DNA of 10,910 nt from Thermoplasmatota archaeon (GTDB taxonomy: Archaea; Thermoplasmatota; Thermoplasmata; UBA10834): the NCBI GenBank assembly GCA_022848805.1, contig JAJISI010000033.1:1-10910 (forward strand), read 5' to 3'. Of this stretch, positions 1 to 5,688 are shown piece after piece (within the stretch, counting starts at the first letter, position 1; the number at the start of each line of letters is the position of its first letter). The notes under the pieces are model-generated. The model was not told the origin of the DNA. It was given only the letters and a program-made list of their open reading frames with translations, and did no database searches. The position numbers and the translations under genes were made by a program.

Positions 1-330
1 GCCGTCGAACCCTGCATATTTCAGCTCTGGGGCGAAATAGCCGCCGGCGTAGCTATCCAAGAAAGTCCCTGTGAGAGGAGACTTGGTCATGACGACATAT
101 CTGCTCGTCAACGGAACCATCGTCCCGACGAGCGGACCCGTCCAAATCATGAGCGGGTTGTCTGGCGATAGCGGATCGGTACCCGGCTTCAGCTCCTCGT
201 AGAGGTACTTGGCGCCCAGTCCCTTGCCGCCTATGAACTGCTTAGCCCACTCCATGTTCGTCGGCTCGACCGCCACCTTGTCATTGGTCAGGTCGACCCT
301 CAGTATCTTACCAGTGTATCCTGTCGGCAT
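1..330 (-). CDS. aor: Aldehyde:ferredoxin oxidoreductase, N-terminal part (truncated by window edge)
   Basis: This minus-strand frame has no stop from its ATG at 328-330 to the window edge. It gives 110 residues starting MPTGYTGKILRVDL. The sequence matches the N-terminal domain of the tungsten-bis-pterin AOR family. Visible hallmarks are GYTGKILRVDL (4-14), GGKGLGAKYLY (34-44), the TGPLVGT segment (64-70) and SRYVVMTKSPLTGT (76-89), followed by DSYAGGYFAPELKYAG. In the family this N-terminal domain helps cradle the metal-pterin cofactor. The [4Fe-4S]-binding cysteines lie further on and outside the window, so the subclass (AOR, FOR, GOR or WOR) cannot be assigned. Family members oxidise aldehydes to carboxylic acids and pass electrons to ferredoxin in the cytoplasm. 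The start lies 2 nt after the ferredoxin-like gene, whose 3' end supplies a GAGGGGTGA Shine-Dalgarno, so the two are surely co-transcribed. The family call is strong; the substrate is unknown. Confidence 0.9.
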   Translation of the reverse strand, partial: MPTGYTGKILRVDLTNDKVAVEPTNMEWAKQFIGGKGLGAKYLYEELKPGTDPLSPDNPLMIWTGPLVGTMVPLTSRYVVMTKSPLTGTFLDSYAGGYFAPELKYAGFDG

Positions 331-332
331 CT

Positions 333-743
333 TCACTCACCCCTCGAAATGACCTTCCTAGGACACACCTCGATGCACTTGGGCGTCCCTCCGCACAGGT
401 CGCACTTGATCACGTATGATTCCGATGGATCGAGCCAGCAGCCGTTGTATGGACAGGCGTCGACACACAGGCCGCACGCAGTGCACTCCTCCTTGTCCAC
501 GTAGTATATGCCCAGCGCTTCATCCAACTTTATCGCCTCGGCCGGACACTCCTCGACGCACGGGTGTTCATCACACTGTATGCAGTAGTTCAGCCTGAAC
601 TCACCAGGCTCCGGGAAAACGTCCTCGACGTTGATCCGGGACTCACTAGGGTTGAACTTGCCCACGTGAGACCCGGAGCATATCAAGGCGCACATGTTAC
701 AGCCGATGCATTTCTCTAGCTCAATTTTCAAGCCTTTGCTCAT
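333..743 (-). CDS. Four-cluster [4Fe-4S] ferredoxin-like electron-transfer protein (AorA/HycB-like)
   Basis: A 136-residue cytoplasmic iron-sulfur protein with no signal peptide or membrane segment. Numbered from the ATG at 741-743, its cysteines form four complete quartets: C12/15/18/22, C54/57/62/66, C87/90/93/97 and C114/117/123/127. One extra cysteine is at 102. The third quartet is a classical CxxCxxCxxxCP; the second and fourth are the spaced variants seen in HycB/NrfC/DmsB-type subunits. It therefore probably carries four [4Fe-4S] clusters as an electron relay. Lying directly upstream of AOR, it most likely accepts electrons from that enzyme, as WorS or the AorA subunit does in other systems (inference). 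A GTG at 744-746 is an equally reachable start. The AGGAGG at 753-758 lies 6 nt from the GTG and 9 nt from the ATG. Confidence 0.88.
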   Translation of the reverse strand: MSKGLKIELEKCIGCNMCALICSGSHVGKFNPSESRINVEDVFPEPGEFRLNYCIQCDEHPCVEECPAEAIKLDEALGIYYVDKEECTACGLCVDACPYNGCWLDPSESYVIKCDLCGGTPKCIEVCPRKVISRGE

Positions 744-752
744 CACAGATAT

Positions 753-758
753 CCTCCT
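753..758 (-). promoter_or_regulatory. Strong Shine-Dalgarno of the ferredoxin-AOR operon
   Basis: The minus strand reads AGGAGG, a full match to the archaeal anti-Shine-Dalgarno. It is 6 nt before a GTG and 9 nt before an ATG in the same frame, so it fixes the start to within one codon. Confidence 0.8.
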
Positions 759-762
759 AAAT

Positions 763-790
763 CAGAGTCATCCCGGGAATCCCGGCTCTG
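763..790 (-). promoter_or_regulatory. Leader inverted repeat / hairpin ahead of the ferredoxin Shine-Dalgarno
   Basis: CCGGGA and TCCCGG (773-778 and 780-785) form a 13-bp inverted repeat with one central base. It is enclosed by a second pair, cagag at 763-767 and ctctg at 786-790. On the minus-strand RNA this could fold as a two-part stem with a 5-nt bulge, ending 4 nt before the AGGAGG. It could act as an RNA control element or as a DNA operator. The structure is seen in the sequence; the function is inferred. Confidence 0.4.
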
Positions 791-833
791 GGGAACGCTA
801 TTCTGTCGGTACGAAAACCGTGGCGTCCCCCTC

Positions 834-884
834 GATTGCCGCCTCCCTGGAGCGGCGGTATGATTGCCGTAGCCATATATAGTT
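834..884 (-). promoter_or_regulatory. Predicted promoter of the ferredoxin-AOR operon
   Basis: The minus strand carries AACTATATATGG, with TATATAT at 875-881. An A-rich BRE-like stretch containing GATAAG lies just upstream. A start about 27 nt downstream falls near 851 and gives a leader of roughly 108 nt. An exact direct repeat, CGGCAATC on the minus strand, occurs at 862-869 and 834-841, placed evenly on either side of that start. A CCGCC/GGCGG inverted repeat lies between, at 839-858. Because TATATA is nearly symmetrical, the same box might also serve the plus strand. Confidence 0.5.
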
Positions 885-1071
885 CTTATCGGTTTTTCAG
901 CTGGAGGCGCAGTATACAGACTTTCCTGCGAATAACCGGGCCAGATTATGGAAGAGCGATATGCTCGCAGGAGCATCTCGGATGCCCTGGGCGGAACCGA
1001 GGCAAGTCAAAATACGGATGACGACATACGACCCCCGGAGACGAGAGAATTCATCCGACGACGTGATCGAG

Positions 1072-1350
1072 ATGTCCCTATTCAAGAAGAAGAGGGTGGA
1101 CGGAGTTCTGCCGCGGCAACCGGTTTCGAAGGACCTACCAAGGTACAGGGTGGACGGACACGCGGTCGAATACAAGGGCGAGAAGGGATTGAGAGAGACG
1201 CCCCATGGGTCTGACGACGACAACGTTGCGGCGTCTGAACCGCACAGAAAGGGGTTCCAGCCGCTCCCGCGATGCTCGCATTGCGGAACGGCGATCAGTT
1301 ACTATCAAAGGAAGTGCGACGCATGCGAGAAAGAATTTGGGAAGATCTGA
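1072..1350 (+). CDS. Small C-terminal zinc-ribbon protein, function unknown
   Basis: A 92-residue basic, hydrophilic protein from the ATG at 1072. The N-terminus begins MSLFKKKRVDG. The middle is charged and probably disordered, with an Asp run at 48-50. The C-terminus holds a compact zinc ribbon, C68-x2-C71-x10-C82-x2-C85, within RCSHCGTAISYYQRKCDAC. Such a ribbon usually binds one Zn2+ and mediates protein or nucleic-acid contacts. I do not recognise the family beyond that. It precedes trmI by 31 nt on the same strand, so co-transcription and a link to tRNA or RNA work are possible (inference). The ACGTGAT before the ATG pairs partly with the 16S tail and supports this start. In-frame ATGs at 1018, 982 and 961 would lengthen it by up to 37 residues; AGGAG before 982 is the only one of these with a fair site. 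Confidence 0.6.
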   Translation: MSLFKKKRVDGVLPRQPVSKDLPRYRVDGHAVEYKGEKGLRETPHGSDDDNVAASEPHRKGFQPLPRCSHCGTAISYYQRKCDACEKEFGKI

Positions 1351-1370
1351 TGTACTCTAACGCGCGGAAG

Positions 1371-1375
1371 AGGGG
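1371..1375 (+). promoter_or_regulatory. Shine-Dalgarno that decides the trmI TTG start
   Basis: AGGGG at 1371-1375, within GAAGAGGGG, lies 6 nt before a TTG at 1382 but directly abuts the TTG at 1376. A stop in this frame at 1358-1360 rules out an upstream start, and the first in-frame ATG lies well inside the conserved protein. The TTG at 1382 is the best start. Confidence 0.55.
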
Positions 1376-1381
1376 TTGGAT

Positions 1382-2143
1382 TTGATCGACGAGGGAACCA
1401 GGATCGTCCTCGTCGATGGAAAGGGGGCGAAGCACTTCGCCGTCGCCGAAAAGGGGATGGTCGAAGTGAAACGCCTCGGAACCATAGATGGAACGATCGT
1501 CTGCGACTCGTCGTTCGGAGATGAGATTGCCGTCGCTGGCCACTCGTTCCGCATCATGAGGCCGTCCGTGATGGACGTCCTGGGTCTGATGAACAGACGT
1601 GCACAGATAATCACGCCTAAAGATAGCTTCCACATACCGATGTACATGGACCTCGGATGCGGAAGTCGGGTCGTCGAAGCTGGAGCAGGGTCCGGCGCCC
1701 TGTCGATCGTGCTCCTGAAGGCGGTCGCGCCAGCGGGTACGGTCTACACGTACGAGGTGAGGGACGACCACGCCAAGGTGGCCGAGAGGAACGTTGGACG
1801 CTCAGATTTCGCCTCCTGCTGGCAACTGAGGATGGGCGACATATGCCAAGGAATCGAAGAGACCGACCTAGACGGTGTCGTGCTCGACATTCCCAACCCC
1901 TGGGATGCGATTTCTGCTGCGGCCTCGGCCCTGCGTGCCGGGGGGCATGTATGCACCTATGTGCCGAACGCTAATCAGCTCGAGACCACGGTCAAAGCTA
2001 TGCGGGAAATCGGCTTCCAGGACTTGTTCGCATTCGAAACCCTTCAGAGAGAGATGTTGGTCCACGACCGTGGTGTCAGGCCGAGCTGTGACATGATGGG
2101 ACATACAGGGTACCTGGCCTTTGCGAGGAAGATGGGGCCTTGA
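1382..2143 (+). CDS. trmI: tRNA (adenine-N1)-methyltransferase TrmI, archaeal m1A57/58 type
   Basis: A 253-residue class I SAM-dependent methyltransferase. An N-terminal small beta domain (about 1-60) precedes the Rossmann fold. Motif I is VVEAGAGSG at 97-105. The acidic end of beta 2 is E125 in TYEVRDDH. The signature DIPNPW at 169-174 matches the DxPxPW motif of TrmI/Trm61, with the likely catalytic Asp at 169. The length is typical of archaeal TrmI. The archaeal enzyme methylates N1 of A58 (and A57 in some species) in the T-loop of tRNAs, working as a tetramer; the position-57 intermediate leads to 1-methylinosine. The start is TTG, either 1382 (preferred) or 1376. It lies 31 nt after the zinc-ribbon gene and 121 nt before purS. 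The family call is strong; which adenine is modified cannot be told from the sequence. Confidence 0.92.
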   Translation: MIDEGTRIVLVDGKGAKHFAVAEKGMVEVKRLGTIDGTIVCDSSFGDEIAVAGHSFRIMRPSVMDVLGLMNRRAQIITPKDSFHIPMYMDLGCGSRVVEAGAGSGALSIVLLKAVAPAGTVYTYEVRDDHAKVAERNVGRSDFASCWQLRMGDICQGIEETDLDGVVLDIPNPWDAISAAASALRAGGHVCTYVPNANQLETTVKAMREIGFQDLFAFETLQREMLVHDRGVRPSCDMMGHTGYLAFARKMGP

Positions 2144-2214
2144 GCCGACGATGTAGGATCTCTCGCTCGCAACGATATCGAACCACATGATCACGCATCA
2201 GAACATCTCAACCC

Positions 2215-2230
2215 TCAAAGTCTAAGTATC
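2215..2230 (+). promoter_or_regulatory. Weak predicted promoter of the purSLQ operon
   Basis: TCAAAG followed by TCTAAGTATC resembles a BRE plus a poor TATA box. A start 27 nt downstream would fall near 2253, giving a leader of about a dozen bases. Read-through from trmI is the alternative. Low certainty. Confidence 0.3.
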
Positions 2231-2245
2231 GGCGACGGTAATGCA

Positions 2246-2257
2246 GTCACAGGTGAC
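2246..2257 (+). promoter_or_regulatory. Inverted repeat GTCAC-AG-GTGAC over the purS Shine-Dalgarno
   Basis: A perfect 5+5 inverted repeat with a 2-base centre. It includes AGGTGA (2251-2256), which lies 8 nt before the purS ATG at 2265 and decides that start. The in-frame ATG at 2241 has no Shine-Dalgarno. The repeat could be an operator for a purine-responsive regulator, or a small hairpin hiding the ribosome site (inference). Confidence 0.4.
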
Positions 2258-2264
2258 CATAAAG

Positions 2265-2504
2265 ATGGCTGTGGCAGAGGTCAGAGTCACGCTCAAGAAG
2301 GGGGTAGCTGACCCGGAGGGGAAGAATACCCTCAAGGCTCTCGAGCTGCTCGGCTTCGAGGGAGTCCGGGATGTCCGATCTGTGAAGGTTTTCGAGATTG
2401 AGACCGAGGGGGAAGCGGGAGAGACCAAGAGGAGCGTAGAGGAGATGTGCAGGAAGCTCCTAGCCAACCCTGTGATCCACAACTACTCTATCAGGATCAA
2501 GTGA
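2265..2504 (+). CDS. purS: Phosphoribosylformylglycinamidine synthase, PurS subunit
   Basis: A 79-residue protein, the usual PurS length. It shows VRVTLKKGVADPEGK near the start, a central LLGFEGVRDVR, and the C-terminal EEMCRKLLANPVIHNYSI that is diagnostic of the family. PurS is a small dimeric alpha/beta protein that bridges PurL and PurQ and is needed for ammonia transfer between them. The complex converts FGAR, glutamine and ATP to FGAM, the fourth step of de novo purine synthesis. It stands first in the operon, 9 nt before purL. The start at 2265 is chosen for its AGGTGA at 8-nt spacing and the family length; the ATG at 2241 would add eight residues not expected in PurS. Confidence 0.93.
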   Translation: MAVAEVRVTLKKGVADPEGKNTLKALELLGFEGVRDVRSVKVFEIETEGEAGETKRSVEEMCRKLLANPVIHNYSIRIK

Positions 2505-2513
2505 GGGTGCGGG

Positions 2514-4847
2514 ATGTTGTCGAGCAGGCTCTATGTCCCCCAGGACACCCCATTCGAACTGACGGAGATAAGGCTCTCGGAGGCCTCGGACGATGAGCTG
2601 ATGGAGATAAACCGCGAGAGCGGCACCGGGCTCTCTCTCGACGAGATGAAGCGTGTCAGGGACCACTTCGACGGAATGGGCAGGAACCCAACGGATGTCG
2701 AGCTCCAATCGATAGGCCAGGCATGGAGCGAGCACTGCTGCTACAAGAGTTCGAAGATGTTTCTGAAGGAGTACATCTTCGGGATAGATAACAGACAGGT
2801 CATAGACCGAGGCGACGCCGGCGTGATGGAGTTCGACCGAGACCACGCCTACGCGCTAAGGATCGAGAGCCACAATCACCCGAGCGCGGTCGAGCCCTAC
2901 GGCGGTGCGGCGACCGGAATCGGTGGGATAATCAGGGACGTGCTCTGCATGGGCGCCCAGCCGATCGCGTTGGTGGACCCGCTGTTCTTCGGACCCTTGA
3001 ACTACCCGTTCAAGAAACTCCCGGACGGCGTGAAGCATCCGAAGTACCTCCTAGGAGGGGTCGTCGCCGGGATAAGAGACTACGGCAACAGAGTTGGGAT
3101 ACCGACCGTCTCCGGCGGCCTATGGTTCGACGAGAGCTACACGGGCAACTGCCTCGTGAATGTCGGCTGCGTCGGCATAGCCGAGAAGAGGAACATACGG
3201 AGAAACGCGGTCAGAGGTCCAGGGGACGTCCTCATCCTAGTCGGAGGTCGGACCGGAAGGGATGGCATCCACGGAGTCACATTCGCCTCGGCGGTTCTAA
3301 CGCAGGATAGCGAGATGGAGTCGAGGGGCGCCGTGCAGCTCGGCGACCCGATCATGAAGGAACCGGTCATGCACGCCGTCCTCGAGGCCAACGAGAAGGG
3401 GCTGGTCAACGGCATGAAGGACCTCGGAGGCGGAGGCCTCTCCTGCGTGGTCGGCGAGATCGCCCTGGCTGGAGGCTGTGGTGCGGAGGTGGACATCGGC
3501 AAGGTCCCGCTCAAGGAGGAGGGGCTCGCCCCGTGGGAGATATGGGTGTCCGAATCACAGGAGCGTATGATGCTCTCGGTGTCCCCCAGGAACGCGGAGA
3601 GGGTATTCCACATCTTCAAGCTCTGGGACGTGCCGGCCACACCGATCGGCAAGATCATCCGGGAGAAACGGGTGAGGCTGTATTACGATGGCACGAAGGT
3701 CTTCGATTTGGAGCTCGACTTCCTCACGGCCGGTCCGGAGTATTGCAGGCCCTGTAACGCAAGCGCGGGCGGACGGAGGAGGAAGGAGAAGATACCGAAG
3801 GCGAAAACCAGGTACGACAAGGACCTGTTGAAGCTTCTATCGGACCAGAACATCTGCAGTCGTGACTGGGTGATCCGACAGTACGACCACGAGGTCCGCG
3901 CCAACACCGTGATCAAACCGCTGCACGGCAAGATGGGGCACTGGACGCACGGCGACGCTGCAGTCCTGAAGCCCGTCGAGGAATCGTTCAGAGGCCTTGC
4001 GATAGCAACATCTTCGAACCCGTTCGCTGTGGCCGGAGATCCCTACAGAGGAGGCAAGACCTGCGTCGACGAGGTCTGCAGGAACATCGCGGCCGTCGGA
4101 GCTCGCCCGCACTCACTTACCGACTGTCTCAACTTCGGGAACCCGGAGATACCAGACAGACTATGGCAGTTCAGGGAGGCGGTCAGGGGAATCGGGGAGG
4201 TCGCGGACGATCTCGACCTCCCGATACCTTCGGGCAATGTCAGCTTCTACAACGAATCCCCCAAGGGGTCGGTGCTTCCAACGCCGGTAATACTCGGGTG
4301 TGGCATAGTGAGGGATGTCAGGAAGTGCGTCACCTCAGACTTCAAGAAAGAGGGCAACCCCATCTTCCTCGTCGGAGAGACGGGGCAGGAGATGGGTGCC
4401 TCAGCGTATCACAGGTCGGCAGGAGGCCATTCATCCAAGGTTCCGGATGTGAAGACAACCGCCCTCAGAGCAGGCATGGACGTCATCACCAAAGGCATAG
4501 AGAGAGGGGTCATCGTAGCATGTCACGACATCTCTGACGGAGGATTGGCGGTCGCATCGGCGGAGATGTGCATCGGAGGGGATGTGGGCGCGAACCTGAA
4601 CCTTGAGAAACTCGGGCGTCTCAGGTCCGATGTGAAGCTATTCAGTGAAAGCAACAGCAGGTGGTTGATCGAGGTACGGAAAGGCAAGGAGAAGCATCTG
4701 CCGAAGGACCGAAGAACGAAAGTCGTCAAGCTGGGCAGGGTCGGAGACTCGTCCCTCGTCATCGGCTCCAGCAGGAAGCTCGTCGACCTCGAGGTCGAGA
4801 AGCTGGCGAAGAGCTTCGGCTCGACTCTCTGGAGGATGATCGGATGA
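2514..4847 (+). CDS. purL: Phosphoribosylformylglycinamidine synthase, PurL (small, three-component type)
   Basis: A 777-residue cytoplasmic ATP-dependent amidotransferase subunit that adds the amide nitrogen of FGAM. The two repeated AIRS-like halves are complete. The first half has WSEHC at 71-75 with the conserved His 74, ESHNHPSAVEPYGGAATG from 118, and later GRTGRDGIHG. The Mg/ADP-region motifs DLGGGGLSC and SESQERM follow. The second half has GDPYRGGKTCVDE, LNFGNPE, PSGNVSFYNES, and HDISDGGLAVA near the C-terminus. The length is slightly above the roughly 740 residues common for this form. It lacks the glutaminase domain of the large PurL, which fits separate PurS and PurQ genes either side. 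GAGGGTG (2503-2509) serves the ATG at 2514. The stop overlaps the purQ start as ATGA, suggesting translational coupling and equal subunit supply. Confidence 0.96.
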   Translation: MLSSRLYVPQDTPFELTEIRLSEASDDELMEINRESGTGLSLDEMKRVRDHFDGMGRNPTDVELQSIGQAWSEHCCYKSSKMFLKEYIFGIDNRQVIDRGDAGVMEFDRDHAYALRIESHNHPSAVEPYGGAATGIGGIIRDVLCMGAQPIALVDPLFFGPLNYPFKKLPDGVKHPKYLLGGVVAGIRDYGNRVGIPTVSGGLWFDESYTGNCLVNVGCVGIAEKRNIRRNAVRGPGDVLILVGGRTGRDGIHGVTFASAVLTQDSEMESRGAVQLGDPIMKEPVMHAVLEANEKGLVNGMKDLGGGGLSCVVGEIALAGGCGAEVDIGKVPLKEEGLAPWEIWVSESQERMMLSVSPRNAERVFHIFKLWDVPATPIGKIIREKRVRLYYDGTKVFDLELDFLTAGPEYCRPCNASAGGRRRKEKIPKAKTRYDKDLLKLLSDQNICSRDWVIRQYDHEVRANTVIKPLHGKMGHWTHGDAAVLKPVEESFRGLAIATSSNPFAVAGDPYRGGKTCVDEVCRNIAAVGARPHSLTDCLNFGNPEIPDRLWQFREAVRGIGEVADDLDLPIPSGNVSFYNESPKGSVLPTPVILGCGIVRDVRKCVTSDFKKEGNPIFLVGETGQEMGASAYHRSAGGHSSKVPDVKTTALRAGMDVITKGIERGVIVACHDISDGGLAVASAEMCIGGDVGANLNLEKLGRLRSDVKLFSESNSRWLIEVRKGKEKHLPKDRRTKVVKLGRVGDSSLVIGSSRKLVDLEVEKLAKSFGSTLWRMIG

Positions 4848-5674
4848 AGGTCAGCGACGCGCGCGTGTGCGTTCTCAGGATAGAGGGTACGAACTGCGAG
4901 GAGGAGTCATACCTGTCCTTCAAGCGCCTCGGGGCGAAACCGGAGAAGGTGCACCTCAAGCAGCTGACAGGGACGGATGTCACATCCGACGAGAAGCGGT
5001 CCCTGGCAGACTATCAGGTCCTCGTGCTCCCGGGCGGGTTCTCGTCCGGGGACTATGTACGCGCAGGGGCGATATTCGCCGCCCGGATTAAGAGCAGACT
5101 CTCGCGCGACCTGGAGGAGTTCGTGCGCGCGGGAAAACCCGTACTCGGGATATGCAACGGATTCCAGATACTCGTCGAGACGGGGCTACTGCCAGCCATG
5201 TCAGGCATAATGACGGAGGTGCCGGAGGCCGTGCTGAGCACGAACGATTCGGCGAGGTTCGAGTGTCGTCCCACGCTTCTGAAGAAGGTGAACAGAGGAA
5301 GCTGCGCCTTCACCACCAAGATCCCGAGCAACAAGATATCGGCCATACCATCCGCCCACGCCGAGGGCAAGCTGACGTTCCCCGTCGACCGCTCGAAGAA
5401 GATCGTTAAGGAGCTGGACGACAACGACCAGCTGGTGTTCAAGTATGTGAACCCAGAAGGGGAGCTCGCAGGATATCCGTGGTGCCCCAACGGCTCGACC
5501 GAGAACATCGCGGGGATATGCAACCGCGAGGGAAACGTCTTCGGGCTCATGCCGCATCCCGAGAGAGTGTTCTTCAGGTACACGCACCCGGACTGGACGC
5601 GCAACCCGGACGGTGCTGGGGACGGAAGAGCCGTATTCGAGTCCGTCCTCGGCTACGTCTCGAAGAAGCTGTGA
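4844..5674 (+). CDS. purQ: Phosphoribosylformylglycinamidine synthase, PurQ glutaminase subunit
   Basis: A 276-residue class I glutamine amidotransferase that hydrolyses glutamine to supply ammonia to PurL. The triad is visible: nucleophile Cys104 in GICNGFQ, and His238 and Glu240 in LMPHPER. Other hallmarks are VLPGGFSSGDYVRAGA (61-76), AHAEGKLTF (171-179), NIAGICNREGNVFGLMPHPE and the C-terminal GDGRAVFESV. It is about 50 residues longer than the common 225-residue bacterial form. The extra length is spread over the middle (about 110-220) and the C-terminal RYTHPDWTR region rather than in one added domain. The ATG overlaps the purL stop, and GGAGG at 4831-4835 lies 8 nt upstream. The frame is open further upstream, but those codons lie inside purL and are not part of the gene. 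Confidence 0.95.
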   Translation: MKVSDARVCVLRIEGTNCEEESYLSFKRLGAKPEKVHLKQLTGTDVTSDEKRSLADYQVLVLPGGFSSGDYVRAGAIFAARIKSRLSRDLEEFVRAGKPVLGICNGFQILVETGLLPAMSGIMTEVPEAVLSTNDSARFECRPTLLKKVNRGSCAFTTKIPSNKISAIPSAHAEGKLTFPVDRSKKIVKELDDNDQLVFKYVNPEGELAGYPWCPNGSTENIAGICNREGNVFGLMPHPERVFFRYTHPDWTRNPDGAGDGRAVFESVLGYVSKKL

Positions 5675-5676
5675 GG

Positions 5677-5688
5677 GCGCGGCCGCGC
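5677..5688. repeat. 12-bp perfect palindrome between convergent purQ and rbkR ends
   Basis: GCGCGGCCGCGC is a perfect palindrome filling nearly the whole 13-nt gap between the purQ TGA and the rbkR TAG, and it touches the latter. It could form a stem in either transcript. No T-tract follows on either strand, so it is not a canonical archaeal terminator. Confidence 0.45.

Larger units (their letters stand above)
744..1071. other. Divergent intergenic region between the ferredoxin and zinc-ribbon genes
   Basis: About 330 bases with no convincing gene. The left part holds the ferredoxin-AOR promoter, repeats, leader hairpin and Shine-Dalgarno described separately. The right part (about 890-1071) is open in one plus frame from an ATG at 961. 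The peptide it would add to the zinc-ribbon protein looks unlike a domain, and I treat it as non-coding. A weak A/T-rich TCAAAATAC at 1007-1015 could be the zinc-ribbon gene promoter, with a start near 1038. I see no tRNA or other structured RNA. Confidence 0.45.

Noticed and set aside
871..895. TATATA at 875-881 as a plus-strand promoter for the zinc-ribbon gene
   Set aside because: The BRE-like sequence lies on the minus-strand side, and the plus-strand gene starts nearly 200 nt away; a shared box is possible but unsupported.
1357..1771. Minus-strand open frames opposite trmI
   Set aside because: The plus strand encodes a complete TrmI with its motifs in order; the antisense products are unstructured and unlike any family I know.
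2241..2264. Earlier purS ATG
   Set aside because: No Shine-Dalgarno precedes it and it adds eight residues outside the family length; the ATG at 2265 has AGGTGA at good spacing.
4661..4843. In-frame upstream extension of purQ
   Set aside because: It lies inside purL, and the ATGA overlap with GGAGG upstream marks 4844 as the start.
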